Part shown: piece by piece, positions 57,640 through 64,000 of the stretch
How the letters are laid out: the number at the start of each line of letters is the position of its first letter
Numbering within the stretch: the stretch's first letter is position 1
NCBI GenBank assembly: GCA_014871385.1
Contig: CM026423.1
Span: 21,012,049-21,076,048 of the forward strand
From: Ceratodon purpureus
Taxonomy: Eukaryota > Streptophyta > Bryopsida > Pseudoditrichales > Ditrichaceae
DNA length: 64,000 nucleotides
Direction: 5' to 3'
Notes under the pieces: model-generated
What the model was told of the DNA's origin: nothing
The model's database searches: none
The model's input: only the letters and a program-made list of their open reading frames with translations
Program-made: the position numbers and the translations under genes

Positions 57640-59915
57640 TGTTTAAATGCTTTTTTGACTCCAAATGAAAAGCATTCTACCTGCAGAACCAAAATTTGCA
57701 TCACATTATACTACTCGAATGAGACAACATTGAGCGTTTCGTAATACTGTACGTACAGCATTTTACAAATGTAGGACCACATGTGTATGCTTCATTCTCT
57801 TGCTCGCTGAAATTCAGTTCTCTCTGTAGAAGACAGAATTCAATGATTCCTCTCTAGAACCTAATTCCCAAGTAAATCTGCACTGTTCATACATTATTGA
57901 ACTCAATTGAAGATCAAATTGTGCGACTCACCCACGACTCAAATATAAAGGGATCACCTTCCCCTAACAACGCTAGCAGCTTAGAATGCTAAGTTACCAA
58001 TCAACCCATCATTGTGCAGAGCAAAGACCACACCTGCTTCACAACACAATTGGAGTCGTGCTACCAAGTCATCAGTGTCCTCACCACCAGGTCGTCAATG
58101 TCTGCATGCAATTGAACCAGTCACCATCACAGACGTATCTCGAGCTCCACAATGTTCAAACTAACCATCAGTATCAAAATCTGCAACCTCAAGTACCCCA
58201 CATATTCGACTGAACGGGTGTCAAGTACACTAGCCTAGAAACGTAGACTTGCAAGTACGTCCAACAAACACTACTCTGAAGTGAGCCTGCAAGCTGAGAT
58301 CTCCGGGCAGCGGAGAACGCAACGAACAGCAGTGACAGGCGCAGCAGAAACAGAGGATGCAAGCGAAGAAGCAAGACAGAAAATTTGGGCCCAAGCGAAA
58401 GAACAGAAACACGGTACCTCGATTTAATGGATTCCAACCATGGTGGGACTCGGTCTCCCAGTCGGTACATTAGGACAACTTGTATATGATAGTTTATTGA
58501 TCACCATTATTAAATAGGCTATCCGTGTCTGTATAAAGTGTGCACTGTACAGGCCGCGGTTCTGGAGCTTGAGTGTGGCACAGAGATCGAAACGTAGACA
58601 CTTGGGATTCGGAGCGAGCTACAGTGGCGTCCCCAGATTTATAATATTGCTGAATATCTGATAGATGACGCATACTCTAACAATGCAACTGGAGGTCGGT
58701 TCAAGGCTCCAAGCGGATCACTCACTGTTACGCCTTGCAAGTTGTAAGGAATACCGTATATAATTGTGATATACCCAGGCCAGTTTCAGCTGCCACTTTT
58801 ATATATTATTATTATTTATTTATCAGAGAGATAGAGAGGGGTCGGGGCAAGAGACGTTTCGATTGTTTGACCATTTTGGTTTGGCCAGAAGTCAGTTCTT
58901 GGGTCTCTTTTTTCTCCCTCAACGAGCGTGGCTTGGAGCCCAGGCTAGGTTGGGTACAATATTCTGGCCCTACCGGTTTTGGATTGCTAAGGGCTTTTTT
59001 TTAATTTTATTTGCCCACCTCCTACTCCCTCCCATGCATGGGCTGGCGAGCTACACTCTATTGGGGTATTTAGATAAATCCTATGTTCTCAGACGTGGTA
59101 CAATGTAGTGAAAGAGTATTCTAGAATGTCTTAAAATCATCCAAGTCCCTGAATATGCTCAATGTAGACATCTAAGGTAAAGTAGCCCATGACCACCATT
59201 AATCCATGAGTGCCAACCATAAAAATGTCTATAACTTTCATTGATACATTCATTAGCATTCTAACTTGAGTTATTGGTAATAATGGACATAAAAGTAGTG
59301 GTTAAGGGTTGAAATTTGATTATAAGGTGAAATTTGGTACCATTGAGATAGACTATGTTGGTAATAAAAAGATAAACCAATGCTTTTAATACTTTACAAA
59401 AATCATGTAGTTACAATAATACATATAGTACATTGTGGTATTAAAATGAAATTCAGTAAATTTTGCACACAATTAATAGTAATAGTTGAATGTTGATGAG
59501 TTGGATGATGGATTAATCATGTATTGTCTACAAGACTTTACTCCAACATCCTTTGAAAATTTACATTTTATTCAATTTTCATAAAAAAATCATGACATTG
59601 GTCTTCAAACCTTATTCTCCTTTTTCACATCATTAAGTGGAGATTAGTACCACAATGGTGTAGACACGTAATATCCATGTCCTATATTCTCATATTTGAT
59701 CCCCATGTATTTTCCACTTCAAAAATTTGTCACAATTTTGATATTAAGAATAAAATCGTGCAAAAACTTGCATTCCTCATTAAACCTCATGTAGAACGAA
59801 AGAGAATTATTACACCAAAAATAGAACTCTAAAAATACATCAGACTGGCTGAAGTTGCAATCAACCAAAATCCATAACTCAATGAACCAACATTTCAATC
59901 TGGCAGAGCGGCGTG
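57640..59915. other. Intergenic region, AT-rich, no gene recognised
   Basis: Upstream region of protein B followed by AT-rich DNA (58.8-59.9 kb). Short ORFs only. A TTATTATTATTTATTTAT simple tract is at about 58805. Confidence 0.45.
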
Positions 59916-62088
59916 TCAAGAGTGGCCACAAGGAGTGTGGAAACCCATGTAAGCTCCCGCTTCATACTGTCGCCAGACATCCAAGCCCCCGAAAGTGGCC
60001 ATCAACAGAGCGCTGAGACCCATCACACTGCTCACCAGGAACACGATCACTGAGGGCCGACCATACTTCACAATGGCTGCTTGCAGTACCCCGATGCCCA
60101 CGCACGAGAACAGAAAACACAGCGCTCCAAACAACATGGCGAAGTCCATCGGGATGCGGCCCAGGAGCCAGAACTGGAGAACTGACATGGAAGACGCGAA
60201 GAAGATCATGAAGGAGCTTGTTGCTGCTGTCACCTGCGTGCACAGGGATTCAGTCCAGGTTTGTACAAACCTTTCAGTAGCGGTATTGATTTTGAATCAA
60301 TCCAGGCAACACCTATGGCAATGGACATCTCTTTTATACGGGTCTTCAGTGAAAAGGACTATTGAGTTCAGTAGTAGAGTTATTGACTTCAATGCAACTG
60401 GCATGTGAAAGTTGATAGATATACAGATTGGATTTACAGATGGAGATTCTGGATGGAGGAAGACAGGGAGGACACTCGTGAAAATGATGTTGGAATTTAT
60501 ACCTGCGGGTGCATTCCAACCTCGATGAGCATGGGGTTGATGATCATGCCACCGCCGATGCCCAACATGCCACCCAACATGCCGGCCAGCAGGGCCATGG
60601 TGGGAAACAAGGTGTAGGCACCTGCGCCAGCCAACACGTCCACTTCCTCCTCCTGCCCAAGTGCAATCATTTTGTCAATCTTAAAAGTCATGTTACTCGT
60701 GTTCTCATGATCTGTTCACCACCTATGAGCAAACGCTCAATGAAATTAACCATTAACCTTAGTCGCCTGAGTTTGTAGCAAAGTGAGAATTAGGGGTAGT
60801 ACCTCTTCAGATTCAGATGTTACTGGAGTGTGGGACTTTGAGGAATGCTGAAATGCAATCCATGCCGTAAGGCCTAACGCAAGTGGCAACTGGGAGGAAG
60901 ACAAGAGCCAGTACGCTAAACCACAGGGTTCAACTTTCAGGATTCCCTGCATTCGATTTTTTGTAAGTTAGATGTTTGAGTTCACGACCTCCTCACAAAC
61001 TTAGCAGTATACATTGAAAATCCACGAACAACAACGCATTCGAGGGAATCGAACGCCGTCTGATGATGGTAACTGACAAATGGCTTACCTGAGTACCCTC
61101 TCCGCCTCTTACAATTTGCACAGCGAAGAAGAGCAGCCACACCAAAGCGAGCTTGATGAGCTTCTGAGGCGGACACTGAGTGCTCCAGCTTGTCTGTGGA
61201 TGCGCCGCAAGCAGAGGCTCAGTCAATCCATTTGCACCTTCATTGAACAACGTTCCAGAAGTCAGAGAACAGTATTTTAAAAACCGAATCCTCCCAAAAC
61301 CCCACACTCGCATGGACAATGTGTAGAATTGGCGCCACTCAAAATTCAAGAGCACTGGAGAATCTACCATTCTCTACGGCATTGGCACTCGCAGCAGCCA
61401 ACTTTGCCCTAGCTTTCGCAGCTGCAGCGCTCTCCTTCTTCCACCGCGAAAACCCACTCTTCACGCTTCGATTCGTCATGTAGAACAAGATGACTGTCAG
61501 CACGGAGATGAGAAGCCATCCAGGGAACATAATGTTGCAGAAAACACCGATGCTAATGCCCAGCAGCATGTTGGGGTTGAGCAAGAGCGCGACATCGTAG
61601 TCAATGAGGGGCTTCCCCGGCGATAACGGGTGCGTTTGCTGGATGTTCCAAGCCAGCACTGCGAGTGACCCGCCCAGAATCATAATATTGGACAGAGCAG
61701 CCGAGGTCTTCGCATCGAAGAGCAGCAACAGATTGAAGATGGGGATGAACAATCCGCCTCCTCCAACTCCGCCAGCAGCGCAGATACACGCCCCAATGGA
61801 ACTCAGAATCACAGCGGCAATCACCCGCGTGTTCACCTCCAGCTTGGGCCAATCCGCACCCCCGTCCTCCGGCGCTACACTCCTCATCCATGTTGTGGAA
61901 TTCTTCTCAAAAATCTCTAACCTAGTCAACCAGTTCCACACAACTGCACCATTGTCCGACTCTGCAATCCCCGAATTGGATACCAAACTCCTCTCCGACT
62001 GCGATTCCGCAACCACAAGTACCGACACACTCGCTACCACCGCAAAAAACAAGACCACCCAAGCAAGACACACCCGCCCCACCTCCAT
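59916..62088 (-). CDS. TauE/SafE family sulfite-exporter-like membrane protein, five exons
   Basis: Exons 62088-61368, 61237-61089, 60946-60803, 60652-60503 and 60233-59916 join in phase to give 493 residues. The product has an N-terminal hydrophobic leader (residues about 8-27), a lumenal or extracellular loop, then the first TauE repeat with AAGGVGGGGLFIPIFNLLL and DAKTSAALSNIMILGG. A cytosolic Lys/Ala-rich loop follows, then the second repeat with GMLGGMLGIGGGMIINPMLIE and the terminal helices LVSSVMGLSALLMATFGG. This two-fold glycine-rich layout is typical of plant TauE/SafE proteins. The bacterial relatives export sulfite, sulfoacetate or other organic anions; the plant substrate is mostly unknown. 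It is probably complete and active. The gene is divergent from the J-domain gene at 63178, with 1.1 kb between. Confidence 0.9.
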
Positions 62089-63177
62089 CCTGAATCCGGT
62101 ACTCTAATCTCCGTTTCAGAGCATCTAAATAACAACTAATTTCTGCAGCTCGCAGGCCCTTAAAAAAGCCGAGGCTTGTACCGAACTCTGCAATTGAATC
62201 TTCTCCATGAGACTCTACCGTCATCCTGCAGAGGAGCCACAAGCATCTGGAGAGAATGACAACAGGAAAATGGAGTCACTTGCTAAGAATAGAGGCAAAG
62301 TGGTCGTGAAACGCGCACATCCAATGTATGTAGACTGGAGCTGGTGGAAAGCATCCCAAGATTCGAGCAGGAATTATCTAACCAATTGCACAACACTGTA
62401 ACTTCTTTGTACCACACCTGTAAACCAACTCTGCAATGCTTGGAATGCAACGATAACTGCGTGAGAAACGAATTAGGATTTGAAGCTGCTGTGGCCATCT
62501 CCCACCTTCTTCTGCCATGCTTGCACTTAGCCCATCTGGAATATTTGAATCAGTTTCGCGTTGAGTACTACGGTTTGCATACTCGGAGGTGAAATTATCA
62601 ATTGGTTACCGGATCTGACATGACCAGAAGCAACATCTCTTGATGCACAACGCTTTCTCAGTTACCCATGTTGATGTCGTAGCTTATGTGGAGAATATTA
62701 TTATAGAAGAGTTGCAACTTTACAAGGATGCTCATCGGACTCTCCTCCTGGGTCATCACGCTCATCAATCTCATTCCAGCTCGCGTGTCGTTATGTCCGG
62801 TAACACAGTGTCTTCCAAATCCGCACATCCAGAAAGTAAACAGCTTCAATGAAGTGCACAGAAGGGATTCTACTGTGCTAGAAAAGCGAAAGCAAAGCTG
62901 TCCTCTTGGGGACTTGGACGCAATGGAGGCTCGACACGAGGAGGATGTGGGAATGGCGAGACAAAAAGCACGACCCTTGAGTTTACAGAAAAAGTATTCG
63001 GGGATGGATGTCAGCCAGACCATCCCTCTCGTCTTGCCCATCAGGCTCGCAGCTCACTCTCGAGCTCCTCTTTCTGTGGAATTGGCAATCAATTGGTTGT
63101 GCGCTAGGTTTCATTCTCGTGCGTTTGTAATCGAGTTGAAGAGCTGAATTGAGCTTAGATTAGTTTCAAGCCAATTG
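62089..63177. promoter_or_regulatory. Divergent promoter region between TauE/SafE and DnaJ genes
   Basis: 1.1 kb between two divergent starts; it must contain both promoters. Short ORFs (for example 62658-63041, minus) have no recognisable product. No clear TATA box was assigned. Confidence 0.4.
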
Positions 63178-63501
63178 ATGGCTCTCTTGTCAAGAGAGCT
63201 TCAATGGGCTAGACCCTGTGTGGAGGCCAATCTTCGCGACTCTTTTCTCGGCAGGAGGTGTCTGCGAGGGACTTCAGTGAGAGTGGTGGCTAGTTTCAGA
63301 GACGGAGTGGGGAGGTCGCGGTTAGGTGGGAGCTTCGGCAGGGAGAAGCGATGTCGGAGCAGAAGAAGGGTCGGTGTTCGTTGCGCTGCCCAGAAGTCTT
63401 TGTACGAGACTTTGGGTGTGTCACAGACCGCCACAGAGAAGGAGATTAAGCGAGCTTACAGGGGCTTGGCTCTCAAATACCACCCCGATGTTAACAAACA
63501 G
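63178..63501 (+). CDS. J-domain protein, first exon (chloroplast-type DnaJ), continues beyond window
   Basis: The start ATG (63178) is followed by a 70-residue leader rich in R, S, V and L and poor in acids, as in plastid or mitochondrial transit peptides, with CAAQKS near its end. The J domain then begins: [20 protein letters not shown] and [11 protein letters not shown], including the HPD motif that stimulates Hsp70 ATPase activity. The exon ends at a GTACTG donor after 63501 (108 codons). The remaining 0.5 kb of the window reads as intron. The rest of the J domain and any Cys-rich or C-terminal domains lie outside, so type A versus C cannot be told. Confidence 0.85.
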
Positions 63502-64000
63502 GTACTGGCTTCCTTGGCAACGAGACGAAGGTTAGGTTCTGCATGTGGGGCATTGAGCTTCTTCTTGTGCAATGGGTTACGCTGTAAATGTTTACAGAGG
63601 CTGCCGGAAGGGGATTTCTAGGTTCTGAGCTACCTTGCTTGAATTGTTTGGCTAGAAACGAACTGTTGGAAATCCAGACTGCCGTGTTCTAGGGTTCTGA
63701 GGGCAGATTCTTCAACTCGTGCATTTTAACGAACCGAATGTTCTTGAGGGATGCTTCTGCATTTTGGATTTGAATTCTGAGCTGAAGGAGGAGTTTTCAA
63801 TTATTTTCAAATCTGAACTCTCTCAGCCCATGGAATTTAGAAAACCAAGAATTCCCAATGCCTTCGCCGTGTGTCGGTTTTGAGGTTGAGCTAATACTGA
63901 CGCGCATAGTATAATTTGAGACTCGCTCGAAAGGCTCATCTGGTGAGGACACTCCTTACATCGTTAATGCACCAAGGCTTGACAGTTTTCTTTCGATTGT
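63502..64000 (+). other. Intron of the DnaJ gene (partial)
   Basis: It follows a donor at 63502. The frame read through from exon 1 stops at about 63620. No further J-domain exon is recognised before the window ends. Confidence 0.55.

Overview
Kind of genome. The window is nuclear DNA of a land plant, most likely a bryophyte (probably a moss). It holds a plant-type, multi-exon TauE/SafE transporter, a J-domain gene with an apparent organelle-targeting leader, fragments of a plant GH9 cellulase and of the RNA polymerase I largest subunit, and a plant B3 domain. It also holds two fungal-type HET (heterokaryon incompatibility) genes, which I recall being reported in mosses. Species cannot be fixed from the sequence.

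Layout. (1) 0-22.4 kb: transposon-like accessory DNA. A minus-strand gene with coiled coils and a RING-like zinc cluster ends at 9.65 kb. An unrecognised first exon lies at 21.1-21.8 kb and could belong to the same gene. Between them, in the same orientation, lie two intron-bearing host-gene fragments that lack both ends: RNA polymerase I subunit 1 (14.0-16.6 kb, one stop) and GH9 endoglucanase (17.8-20.2 kb, two frameshifts). A 106-bp direct repeat brackets the polymerase fragment. A plus-strand B3-domain exon lies at 5.1 kb. The short word AAGTG/CACTT is over-represented in parts of this region. (2) 22.5-28 kb: AT-rich, with a pogo-like transposase remnant and an 851-bp element with TTAA flanks. 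(3) 29-58 kb: five long single-exon genes (secreted nucleoside-hydrolase-like protein, HET protein 1, HET protein 2 and a convergent pair of paralogous membrane proteins), unlike the intron-rich host genes. (4) Inserted between the two HET genes at 37,587-48,687 is a complete 11,101-bp Mutator-like element with apparently identical 317-bp terminal inverted repeats and a perfect 9-bp target duplication. It carries a MULE transposase (DDE plus SWIM), a five-exon Ulp1-type protease gene and two small TATA-driven ORFs. (5) 59.9-64 kb: ordinary plant genes, TauE/SafE (five exons) and the first exon of a chloroplast-type DnaJ protein, divergently arranged.

Main point of interest. The Mutator-like element is peppered throughout its repeats, exons, introns and spacers with the hexamer GTCTCG/CGAGAC: 8 copies in one 317-bp TIR, 10 in the last 1.2-kb transposase exon and 5 in one 157-bp intron. 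The neighbouring HET1 gene has about 3 in 2.1 kb. This looks like a self-recognition tag for an element-encoded DNA-binding factor, comparable in logic to the motifs read by VANC anti-silencing proteins of Arabidopsis VANDAL elements, but with a different word and a Ulp1-carrying element. Both large genes have otherwise consistent splice phases, and each is broken by one in-frame stop.
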